A DNA stretch of 64,000 nt. It comes from Panorpa germanica. Lineage: Eukaryota > Arthropoda > Insecta > Mecoptera > Panorpidae. A program made the position numbers and the translations under genes. The stretch covers positions 16,368,001 to 16,432,000 of the forward strand of contig OY783214.1 of NCBI GenBank assembly GCA_963678705.1, in the 5' to 3' direction. Positions 38,756 to 50,160 of the stretch are shown piece by piece (within the stretch, counting starts at the first letter, position 1; each line of letters starts with the position of its first letter). Under the pieces are notes generated by a model. The model saw only the letters and a list, made by a program, of their open reading frames with translations, did not search any database and was not told the DNA's origin.

Positions 38756-40839
38756 TTTTAATGTTTTTGTTATTTGGCACTACAATCTTGAGCCTTAACT
38801 CATTTATTTACATGTCAATGTGCTTAATTCAATTTCGATCCTATTTAGATACCTATTTTTTTTTTCTAAAATGTCTTTTATTAAAAAGAATACTGTAATC
38901 ACACGTCAAATGTATTTGTTTTTCATTGACTCTGATTGCTCCCAATGCAGTGATTGGAACATTGATTAAATGTATCTTGATTTCGAATTTTTTTAAAAAA
39001 AATCAGAACGGTTTCCTATAGCGCGTTTTCATGCAAGAGTCCTCTATAATAAAAAATAAAGAAAGAATACATTTTACTAATTATTTTTTATATTTCAATA
39101 ACAATATCATCTTTGCAAGTGACTTCATACCACTATGTATTCGAGTGTTGCATGGGGGTGTACTCGTATGCATCCGATAGATACATTCAATTTACGCAGT
39201 TATGATCTAGAGCTGGGTGAGGTAGCGATGTGGGGTTGGTGTGAAGAGGAGGCAATATATTCCGGTCTTCTATGAGTGCATTATTAACACGGATATGATG
39301 CAGCAGCGTGACGATACATATGATAGTGTGTACATGTGTGTGTGCGTGTGTTCGTACGATAAATAAATACAAATTGTTAATCTGTGAGTGTGTGTATATA
39401 CAAATGTGTCCAGTTAATTAATATGCAATTGATTTTAATGGCATGTGTTACACATACGTTAATTTATGCAAATATAAAGAGTATGGTGGTATACTCAAGG
39501 TAAAATCATACAAATTCATTAATTTTATAAAGCTCCATAATAAATATTTTACAATCTAAGTTATATTTAGTACTGAAATGTTTGAAGCAAACGTCATTTT
39601 CCTGTTTTACTTTTGTATTATGTATTTTTAATTAAAATTTATTTCTTGTAAACAAATTATTACAAATTTCAATTGAATCTTAAAATCTAACACAAACTCT
39701 TTTCAACCCTGATTGCTCTCTCCTCCTTCCTCTCACTTTTCCTGCCACTCTCACTCCCATTCACTTTCTATCTTGTTGTTTAACCTGTATATACACATAA
39801 TGCGTAGATATTCCTAACTCGCTATAGAATTTCTTAATTATCTGTAACAATACAAAAATATTTAACATTTTATATTGAATTTCCTACGTTTTCACCAGGT
39901 CCCGGTATTTTATTATTACAAGGAAGATTAGGTGATGCCCCTATTTCCAAACGAAGATAAATTTCCCAATAATATTCACCTCCTGCCATCAACTTTGTGT
40001 AGGTAAAGTATTCATTTGTGTAGGGTGATTCTAAATAACACATGATACCTTAAGTATGTAGGTAACAGTAAAATAAATTAAAATTAATTTTCATATGGAG
40101 AGACATACGAAAGAAAACTATGAAAATTGGAAAAATAAAAGCCGAACGCTAGCATTTAGGGTAAGATATAACAGAATATTACATAAATTTGCACTGGATA
40201 GAATATTGGTTATATTTGTTGTGTTGTCAAGCTTTACAAACGCTAAGAAATAAAAAAAAATCTCTTCTCAACTATAATTTATTTTTTGTGATTAAAGGAT
40301 TTAGATTTACTCCATTTTTTTATTGGTTCTGAATATCTTCTCCAAAGTCTTCCTAAAAAACATTACTTTTTTTGATTAATTTTTTGGGCTTAAACACTTT
40401 GGCTGCAACTTATACTCTTCTTTAAAGGACCCATTTCGACCAATTTTAGCAACTTAGTTCACCCAAGCCTCTATTTTGCAATTAATTTATGATCGACCTG
40501 AAGGTAAATATCATAACTATGCAAAACGAATTCTTTAAAATTAAACAGCGTCAGAAATGAGTTGCAATGTATGGTAAAGGACTCAGAATAGAATGAGGTG
40601 CGTGTCTGCAGCAGCTTTTGCAAAAATGTCCTATATTTATCAAATCACTTTAAGATTATTTTAAAATTGAATAATCTGAAGTTTGTCGTATTAATGAAAT
40701 CTGTTACGCATAATTAGATAGTACCTTTCTCTTCTTTCATTAATTATTTATAATCAAGCAGTACAGAACGCCAATTTGTCAAACATATTTGTTAAACATG
40801 AGTAATTATTAATCACTAACCAACAAAAAATTATTTCTG

Positions 40840-40898
40840 AACACCCTGTAATTACCTATAGACACTAAGTCAGCTAATACACCGTTCACGGGGTGTTT
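40840..40898. repeat. Short inverted repeat built on AACACCCTGT
   Basis: aacaccctgta (40840-40850) and acggggtgttt (40888-40898) are imperfect inverted ends 59 bp apart. The word AACACCCTGT recurs elsewhere in the window (9347, 16893, 60261, and reversed as acagggtgt at 11581), which suggests the end of an interspersed repeat family. Confidence 0.35.
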
Positions 40899-41509
40899 GA
40901 TATATTTATAATAAAGTGTGAGTGTGAGATAGAAAGAGATAGTATGATATTGGTAACTGTTCACTCTATATATATTTATACGGCATTATTACTAAGTAGA
41001 AATACAATGAGAAAACAATTTGATAATATTATATCTACTACCTATCTGTACCCCATCCACCACCTCTTGCTCATCCCTTAATTATGGTGTGGGTGTAGAA
41101 GAAAATGGGGGAATGGGGTGGGGTTACCTCATCGCGTCGTTATGTTACAGTTAAAACGAAGGTGAGTATTACCTTCCAATGCTGGACCTTTAATAGGTGA
41201 TTGCTTTTGGGAAATATGATTACTTAGATATGTACGTTTTAATTTTAATTTTAGTTTTTAGAAAGTTTGTTGTGTGCATATTTCTGAAACTAAAAACTTG
41301 TAAATGAAATGATTACCTATATTGCCGTATGATATACTAATCTAGCGACTAAACAATAAATTTAAAACAGTAGTGCAATAATACATGACGTTTCGAGTAA
41401 AAAAATAACATCGAATAAAAATAATTCTGGAGACGATGTTTATCTTACATGTAAGCTTTTGTAAAACATAAACTAACATAATAATTTGGTCTTCTGTAAG
41501 AAATGTATT

Positions 41510-41550
41510 TCAACACTTTAGTTAGCTTGTAGTAAGCTAGTAAATACGAA
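41510..41550. repeat. Palindromic dispersed repeat, copy 2
   Basis: tagcttgtagtaagcta (41523-41539) is the inverted counterpart of the palindrome at 22526-22542. The flanks ctttagt and gtaaatacga resemble the reverse complement of the other copy (cttggat, gcaagtgcga). Confidence 0.45.
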
Positions 41551-41870
41551 ACTACATCTTAAGACAAATTTCTACGTGAGATAAATTGTAACATATGGAA
41601 TTTTATGGCCTCCAAATCAGTAAATTGTACTGGATACAATTAAATTTCACGTGAGAAGTTAAAGAAAAGGTCATTTAAAAGCTCCGAAGAATGTGAGGAT
41701 AAATTGTTGTGCTATAATTTTAACAACTCGTTGATAAGAAAACCTTGAAGATAAGAATAAAGTGATTGAATAAATTCCGTGGATATCGCAATGAAAGGAG
41801 CCGTGAATTTAACACCGACTATGAAAAGTGATTTAACAATAGAACATTGTTTGGCAATTAGTGTTCCACG

Positions 41871-41912
41871 ATCCCAAGCTCCGAAGCTTCGAAGCTCCAA
41901 GCTCAAAGCTCC
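41871..41912 (+). repeat. Degenerate tandem repeat of AAGCTCC
   Basis: Five AAGCT cores with mostly seven- to eight-base spacing; the middle gaagcttcgaagctcc also forms a small palindrome around aagctt. The unit is GC-rich relative to the surroundings. Confidence 0.6.
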
Positions 41913-42957
41913 AGTTCCAGATGTGCAGACCTGAAGAGCTATATAGGTTCTATTTTCAATATATACCATACTTCTACATATGTATATCCCATTCCACTTG
42001 TTAAAATTGCTGGGTAAATTAGGTTCTACAGCATCGGTGAATTAGTCTGCATTACTGCAGGACCCGCGGATCGGATGGAGCAATTGGAAGTACTAGACGC
42101 TGCTGCATCTTAGTGCGAACGTCGACTTCTTATCAATAAATAAATATACGGTATGTTTTATGTTTTAGAAAAGATTGAAGTGTGCATATTTATGAAATTA
42201 ATACTAAAATAGTAGGTGCGAATGATACTTTATACCTGTTCTTATAGTCTAATACAACTACTGGAGGAAAAGCTGGTAAATAAACTTTTATAATTTATTT
42301 GAGTGAGCCCATTCCGAATTACATTTACTAACATCAATTTCAAATATTTATATTGAGAAATTAGCGCATTTAAACGGTTTTCTTACCAGTGGGTTCTAAG
42401 ATAAAAATAGTAATTTTCAATCTGATAGAGGGTTCAATTTCTTACAATTTGTGCATATATCATTCTAAGAAAGCACATTCAACAGTGAGTGCTTGTGCTT
42501 ACAATTTTGCACATATTTCTTAAACACATTCATTTCTCAATCTCAAATCATTTAAAAAGATTTTTAACATTCCATAACGTATATTTAAATATTTGTTTGA
42601 TAAAACAATGTAAGTATAAAAAACAATGAATAATTTCAAATTTATCAGATAATAAATGTCAAAATTTCATTTCACGTGCAGACATGCTGTTAGTTATAAT
42701 TTTTTCTTAATTGTTGGTTTCCGTCCAATTAAATTAATCAATTTCCTTGCGTTATCAATATTCAAAATGTGTTATCAATATTTTAACAAAATCAAATACT
42801 TTTGTTACATTCCGAGTCGTGCCGCAAAAGAATGATAACGATAAATAACCAGTGCGATAGTATCACTATCACACCAATACCAATATAAGAGCTAATGTGA
42901 ATGTGTATTAACTTAAAATTAATAATACAATCAAGCGATTATGATACGAACTCGTAT

Positions 42958-42977
42958 TGCAGCGCCATCTACTAGTG
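42958..42977 (-). promoter_or_regulatory. CTCF-like motif
   Basis: Minus strand cactagtagatggcgctgca contains AGATGGCGCTGC, a strong insect CTCF core. It is the only good candidate in the far upstream flank and is in the same orientation as those in the intron. Confidence 0.4.
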
Positions 42978-43069
42978 AATGCAGAAACATTGTAGAAACA
43001 ATAGAAATCAGCATTACGCCAAAAGTGTAATTGTGTAAAATGACTTGGGCTCGAGACTATGGATTCAAG

Positions 43070-43250
43070 TGGGCCATGGTGGCTCAGGGGGCTTTAGGGG
43101 GCTCCATACTTACTGCTCACATTGTGGGGCAGTAAATTTTCAATGTGAACGTTGTGAAAGCCATATGGTATTAATACGAAATTCTTGGGAGAATTAAATA
43201 CATAAACGCATAGACAAAAAGGGCCTCAGAAAGGGGTTTGCCAGGGCCCA
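43070..43250. repeat. GC-rich segment with short inverted ends
   Basis: tgggccatgg at the left pairs with ccagggccca at the right (nine of ten positions), enclosing 181 bp. The left third is markedly G-rich with ggtggctcagggggc, an A-box-like word, and contains an actgc/gcagt hairpin and a cacattg/caatgtg pair. No target duplication was found, so it may be a MITE, a SINE head or chance. Confidence 0.3.
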
Positions 43251-44324
43251 TTGCCGTTCACACAGACTTGATATTATCAAGTGATTGTGTTAGTTATAGT
43301 TAAGGAAAACTATGGCTTAATAAAGGAGTGATGTTTTATTTGAATTCTTGAATTATAAATTCATTTCTTGAACATAGCTGTAGCTTAACCAAGCAAAATA
43401 CTACTAGTCTTAAGTAGCATGGCTACGTTCTTTGACAATTCTAGATTTGAAAGATTCATTTTTAAGGTTAATCTATGATTATGCATCTACAATAAACAAT
43501 GCACGGATCGATCCTGATAAAAGCCCATTTTTAACAGCGTCTTAATAATTAAAATGCAGACGAAAAGAATTAATTAGAGAAAAATGTTGATTCCAACTGA
43601 ATTGTTACAATTTGTTACGCATGATACAAATGTCTTAAGCTTCTTAATAGTCATTTAATTTTGCTAACAGTTTAACATCATGATTATATCTAAAGTATAA
43701 ATTTATTCGCTAATATGATCGATTTATACTCGTATAAGTAAGTTATTCAAAGTGATTTATTTCACTTCAATTATTTTCACCCGTATTTAAGAGTATTATG
43801 CATTTCACGTTAAGATAATTTCACAAAATTTTACTGGACTAACTATGTGTATTAGTCTTGTGTGTATGTGTGTACCGTAGTAGCAATCCGCAAGGCAAGA
43901 GCAATGAGAGTTTAATGACGTAATAGAATTATTGGAGGGAAAGAAAATAGCATGAACAAATTGTTAATTGATATTATGCTGTGTAGCCATAAATATCTGT
44001 GTTTAAATTGTTGTAATCATTGTCTGATAATTAGAAAATTGTTGATTGTGCCGCTCAGAAAAACGCATTAGTAAATACTCGTAAATACGAGCCACTGTCG
44101 GTAAATTAGTACTTGTCCGCTGTGACTAGCATAGCGATAACTATTTCACACTTATTTTGAGCATTGGTGCTGACTGCTGTGGTTTCGAGTTTGATGCTGC
44201 GATCAGCACTATCATTTCTGGGTACTATCTTTTCACAGAGTTATAAGAACTTGATGCAGCGGTGTACATGTATGACCTTATAACACTCTAAAAATATTCC
44301 AATATAGAATGATGTCGTCAAAAT

Positions 44325-44368
44325 AGCATCGGAAATAGGACGACGCAAAATTAATTAAATAAAATGAA
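44325..44368 (+). repeat. Retroposon-tail-like dispersed repeat, copy C
   Basis: agcatcggaaataggacgac then gcaaaattaattaaataaaa. The core matches the other copies, with a partly conserved upstream stretch (tatagaatgatgtcgtcaa). It ends in an A-rich tail. Confidence 0.6.
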
Positions 44369-44522
44369 AAAGAGTGTGTACTTTGTTATTAAAAATAAGA
44401 TTTAAGAATATTTTAATAGAGCTAAATATTAAACTAAGAGTAATTTTTTTTCGGAGAATATGAACCTTAAGTAATTATTAAAATAAATCTAAATTTATAT
44501 GTAAAATTAGATAATATTTTAA

Positions 44523-44530
44523 TGACGTCA
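44523..44530. promoter_or_regulatory. CRE palindrome TGACGTCA
   Basis: Perfect palindrome inside aatgacgtcagtgg in the upstream flank. Confidence 0.3.
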
Positions 44531-45420
44531 GTGGTGGTGTATCATCATTAAAATAACCCCCTTCATACTCTCATAAACCAGCTACCACCCCTTTATTGCC
44601 ATGCCATCCAATCCCATCCCACTCCACATTCCAATTCAATAATGTACTTACTGAAAGTTTAAATTATGGCTGCAATAAAGTATTATTACGTATAGAATTA
44701 ATGTGAATTAGGGATGGAATTAGTACTTCTCCCGGAAAACAAAAAAACTAATGATTTACGAAGTAAAGGGGTAGTGACAACGCCAACGCCAACGACAATG
44801 ATACCGACGACGTAAGAGACATTAAATCAACCCCTTTCTAATGTAGTGCAGACTGGTGACTCGTTTCCTTTCGATTCGTTTTGTTTCGGGTGGTGATGGA
44901 AAATTTGTTTTACTAAATTACAATAAATACAATTTGAATATAATTATCTTTGCGCAAAATTATCACAAAAATATAATAAAGAGATTGGTGTTTCTCCATG
45001 TTGAATAAAACGTGCAAGTGGAACTTCCCTTCTTCCAATTTCATTCAATAATAAAGAAAACAGGACATGGCTTTAACAAACTAGACTCAAATTATTTCGT
45101 ATACAGTTTCATAAGTCAATTTAACAATTCATAAAAACTGAACTAACGACAATTCCGACATATTTATTTATACGCTAATAACAAAACTAACAAGAACATA
45201 TAAGTAGAAAAAACTAAAGATAAAAACATGAAGAATTACAAATAAAAATAAATAACGAAAACAAAAAAAAAAAACAAAAGTATCATTAAATATTCTTTTT
45301 TCCGTTTTTGTTCTATTACAACTATAACAGTTATACTGGCACTAGCCAATTAAAATGAACGAATTCTTTCTCATTAAAAATATACTAGTGTTATACTTTA
45401 GTCGTGAGAGATGTACGTAC

Positions 45421-45455
45421 ATGGGAGGAGTAGGAGGAATAGGAGGGGTGGGGTG
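45421..45455 (+). repeat. G-rich purine tract
   Basis: gggaggagtaggaggaatag followed by gaggggtgggg offers many closely spaced GG/GGG runs and could form a two- or three-tier quadruplex. Similar G-rich tracts occur at 4234-4260 and 41070-41125. Confidence 0.4.
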
Positions 45456-46019
45456 TTATATGTACAGGTGCCAGGTTTGGTGGTGGAGTTCTACATGAAC
45501 ACACGACATCCTATCTTTTATATATTCATTATTTGATATATACATGTAGTAACATGCAGGTATCTCCCGTAGCTCCCCACCCACACCTCCGTAGACTCGT
45601 AGACCCGTAGAGGTACAACCGTAGATGCACTTTGGCATCAGATATCCTTATTGCAGATTGTTTCTACGTCATAGTTATTATTGTTACATGTTACTTATGA
45701 AACAATATGTAGAAGTATGTGTGCTGGATGCTTTGAGGGTGCTGCGTTAGTGGGGCGCATAAGGACGGGATGAGATTAGTGACGAAGAAGACAAGCAAAT
45801 CAAATTTCAAGATTTAGTTGCGAATGCTAACGGTTTCTGTTGCTATGCGACTTGGTTATGTAAACTATGTGAAATTTCCACATATTTGTTAAGTTACGTA
45901 TATTTTTTAACATTGTTTTTACATTATTATTTATTATATTAATTATGTGCCTTTCGACTTTACAATCTACGGTATTATATTTCCTTATACACTTCATTCC
46001 AATATTCAAACTACTTCCA

Positions 46020-46495
46020 AAAGTATTTTCTACTTGTATTTTCTTCTCTTGAACCCTCTCTCTTTATAATCCCTAGTCCTCCTTCATTCTCACTGTTTCC
46101 TCACCTCTTGTCTTCTTTGTTTCCTCTCGACAAACCCTCTATTATCTTTTCACTATCCTTCTTCCCTTCTGTCTTCATTTTCACTTCTCCCGCCTTTTAC
46201 GTGTATCACTCTGTTTCTTTCCTCCGACCATTGAATTGATACAAGGAAAAATATTCCCTCCACATTCACATTGTGGTTTGGAATGGCAACTAGGTGTTCG
46301 CATGGTCATTATTAGACATAATTTCTGATTAAAATACTTCCTTATAAAAAATATTACAAAACTGCTACGGCTATTGCTTCGCTCCTCCTGCTACTCTCCC
46401 TCTTGTTTCTATTTTGCCTTTTCTTCTCTTTCCTCGTTTCTTTTCTCTATCTCCGCCATCCACCTCTTCCCTTCACTGCCTCCCTTTAATAACTG
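46020..46495. repeat. Two polypyrimidine-rich tracts
   Basis: 46027-46220 and 46376-46495 are strongly C+T-biased on the plus strand (many cttctc, ccctc and tcttcc words), separated by about 150 bases of ordinary sequence. The purine-rich complement contains GAGA-like words. Such tracts can form H-DNA or act as GAGA-type regulatory DNA; no coding signal is present. Confidence 0.5.
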
Positions 46496-48837
46496 CCCAA
46501 TATTCTTTTCGCTTATTACCTTTTTCTGACATGAAAACTTAATAACGTTTTTATATTTGTAGAGCAACAAATATGGGGTAAATTTTTTGTGATTTCACTT
46601 TATGAAAAAAATAATTTTTCTACCACTCCTACTATGACAATTAACGTAGCCCTAAGAAGCACATCAAATTATAATTTAAAAAATTAAGAGAACTACTATA
46701 GTTTTACTTTTTTTAAGAAAGTAAATGTTGTAGTAAAATTGTAGTTGAACCAGGAAAAATGTGAATGTATTTTCTCTCAGCCGCACAGCCCTATGATTTT
46801 AGTGTGAGTTGGACATTGATGCTCATGGGTCGCTAAAGGTGTAACACGAGGAGTAACGGGAGGGATGGACGAAGAAAGGGTGAGTGGTATAGACGGTGTG
46901 AGGTTTTTACATACAGAACACCAGTGAGTGACAATGATGGGGAGTTGATGAGGAGCGGGTGTCTCTGTCTGCTTTGAAATACTTCAGGATACTTGACTTG
47001 TCAACTCTTCATTCTTCTTGAAGATATTTCAGTGCAGTCACTAATATTATTGCTACAAAAAGAAGAAGAATAAGAACTTATTAAAATATCGCGTTCTACA
47101 TAATACATGGCTTACTAATAATGTACTTGGAACGGAATGAAAAAATAATAGGAATAAACTGGAAAGAGACACTCCGATTAATGGCTGGAGGACATAGAAA
47201 TACAAATTAGTACTGTGCTGAAATATGGTGATTGGCTCTGTTCCGTACACCCTCTTACGTATACGTTCTTAACACATATTACATTATTTATCCTCAATAT
47301 TTCAGCTTTGCTAAAAGTAAAGTAACTAAATATCTTAGATAGTTAAATCTCAAGGCTGTGCGAACGCGAACAGTTACAATCAATCAAAAGCACTCGGGAA
47401 AACACTCGTCACTATTTCCCATTGTACATTTTCATATTGACACGATACATATTTAATAACAGTAGACTTTTGTATGATTTTGAATTATTTTCATTGTTAG
47501 AAGTCGTGTATAAAACTCAACCCTTACACATGCATATATATGTTGCTCGGATAGCCGAAGGGTTGTTACCTCGAGAGGACGGATAGTCATAGGGAGAACG
47601 TCCACTTGAGAATTACCCCTTCCACCCTCTATAAGCCTGAGGGTGTTATGGGTGTGAGAGTGGGAGTACTTGTGTCACGTCACTTGTAAATACACTCGTC
47701 GTATGTCCGGGTATCAACTTGAAGCTGAAATAAATCGCGACATGAAAATACTAGTACATTGAAGATTGGACGATTCGAGGGCAATTATAATATTTTAGTT
47801 TAGTTTGACATTTTTCAAATTGTAAATGTTTACTTGTTCGTTGTTTGATACTTCAGAGCTTAAGAGTTGAGGGTACAGATTAGCCTGATTGAAAATTTCA
47901 TATTTTTGTAATAATTAGTACGCCATACGATATTTTCTAAGTGAGTAGGATTTATATAAATTCGCGAAATATATTTAATGCATGTAAAATAGCTAAAATT
48001 TTTGGCATATTTATTAAAAAAGGGCGATAATTTTAAGTTTTTGCCCTGCCTCGAAAAAAATCCAAGATCCGGGGCTGAAACTGAAATCCCACCACTGTCT
48101 ACTTTCTTATCTACTAAATTTTAAACTTCATCATTACCCAATACAATTATTAAATTAATCTAAATCGAATTAGAAGGTATGGCGAAATTTTTCCAATTTA
48201 CAGCAGGAAGTTGAATTAAATTTGAAGTACAACTCAAACAGAACAAAGGAAATCGTCCTAAAGGTATGAAATTCACAACAAAGACATTACAATAAAAACG
48301 AATCCTATGAAATACTGATTAACGAACTTCACGTGGATTACGAAACAAACAGCGGATGGAAACGAAACACAATCAAGGACCTTCACGTTTCCTACACACT
48401 TGTACTATCCTGCAGTCGTACTATCAACGACACGTGATATTTTTAGCTTTGTTTAATAACTGTTGTAGGTGTAGGTGTAGCTGACTCCCTCATTCACCCT
48501 CCTTCCTTCAACCCTTACCTCTTCAAGTTGCAGTCCCATTTGTATCAGTAGCTATGTGTAGTAGCATCACCCAACCCTGCATGGAGCCACCTCCTGGCTG
48601 ATTGTTAAATCTTTCACAGGACTTGGAGGACCCTTGTGACGTATGATCTACCTTCCACCATGTTCGCGGGGTGTTTTTTTTACCTTTGGGCGTTCGTTTT
48701 TATTTTGAAGCACCTTGTACTGTACTGATTGTTACCCCACTTGATATTCTTTTAAATAAAAAATACCGAAAATAAAAATTATTATTTGATGGTCCTTAAC
48801 AGATTCATCAATTTATTTTTTATGGAAGACTCTAACA

Positions 48838-48895
48838 CTCAGCAATGCTTGCGTCTGGGTTCAATTCCCGGAGATGGAATAAATTTATTCCATGA
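48838..48895 (+). mobile_element. Pol III B-box remnant (tRNA or SINE derived)
   Basis: ctgggttcaattcccgg forms a complete T-arm (five-pair stem with a G-T pair, seven-base loop) with a good B box. There is no matching D-arm or anticodon arm upstream and no acceptor stem, so it is not a tRNA gene. AT-rich sequence with poly-A follows within 80 bases, as in an old SINE. Confidence 0.4.
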
Positions 48896-50125
48896 CTCGC
48901 AATGAATTAACTCACCGAATGATAAACAAATAAAATTATTAAAAAAATATAGCAACCAATATTAAAAACAATTCTACAAAACACACAACTATTATATTAC
49001 AATTAAGGCGAGATATATCCTAGTTGCTGAAATCGCAGTAACATAAAAAAATGAAAAGTATATATATTTCGTGCAAATCATCTTACATGTTTCTATACAT
49101 GTTTTATAATTTGTCTTACAAAACAACCAGTTACAACAATTTAAAATCAATACCAGTGCTCTTTTCATTCGTTGACATTTTTAAAATGACAAATACATTC
49201 CCTTATAATACACATGGTTAACTTCCTCACCCCTTTGCACCCCCGTTTACGACTTCAGTTTCCATCCCGCGAATTTCTTTGCATCTGACTGTGATAGATA
49301 GAGACATGTGTCCATCATTTCATGTTGAATCGACAGAGACAGTTGCTGGCGACCTAAGGGTTGATTGAAAGGGTAGTTGGACAGGGATGAGGGTGGTTTC
49401 GTTCAAGGATAATAAAAATCGCTTGTTTTTCGGACCATTTAATAAAATATTAAGTCGTTTGTATGCAAATGTCGTATGAGCTACGTTTTAAATTGAATGG
49501 TCATCTAAAGAAGTAGCACAAAGTCAAATTTGATAAAATTGTATTATGGAAAAATCTATGCGTACAATCCAATGCAAAAGTAGTAGTAGTAATCGAATAA
49601 ACTAAACTCGAAAAAAGATATTGAAATTGGTTAAGATAGCATTTAGATCGTATAACATCTTTGGAACTACGATTCGTCAAATACTTATAATGAAAAAAGC
49701 TTCATGAACGGAAGAAAAGCTCCAAAGAGGCGAAAATGACAAAAACACATACTCATACTGATACAAGTATGAATATTTTGACTCGTATTAGTATATTTGT
49801 CTATCAAATTCATTTTACAAAATATATTACTTAGGAAACCTCTAACTTTCACAAATAAAAATAAAAGCAGCTTCAGAAGCAGTCGAGTATTCGTAGTTAT
49901 CAAACGCGGTTACGAAATGTTCATAAAAACCACCCACAACAGAACGCATCAAAATGGAACAGAACATAACGATATAATTTTTGTTAGCATTGTCTGGTTT
50001 TGTTCTCTGTTTTCTGTTTTTGGGTTTTACCGTTTTACCATTTTACCATTTTGCGTGCTCGTTCCCTAATTAACATGTATAGAAATATATCTATACGGCA
50101 TAGATAATGTTTGCGTACCATTTGT

Positions 50126-50160
50126 ATAATAATAATAATAATTATAATGATAATAATAAT
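50126..50160. repeat. Imperfect (TAA)n repeat
   Basis: taataataataataattata followed by atgataataataat. It reads as an Asn-rich open frame on the plus strand but shows no other coding sign. Confidence 0.75.

Noticed and set aside
47545-47600. tRNA-like A-box word (ggatagccgaagggttg)
   Set aside because: No B box at the right distance and no cloverleaf could be drawn.
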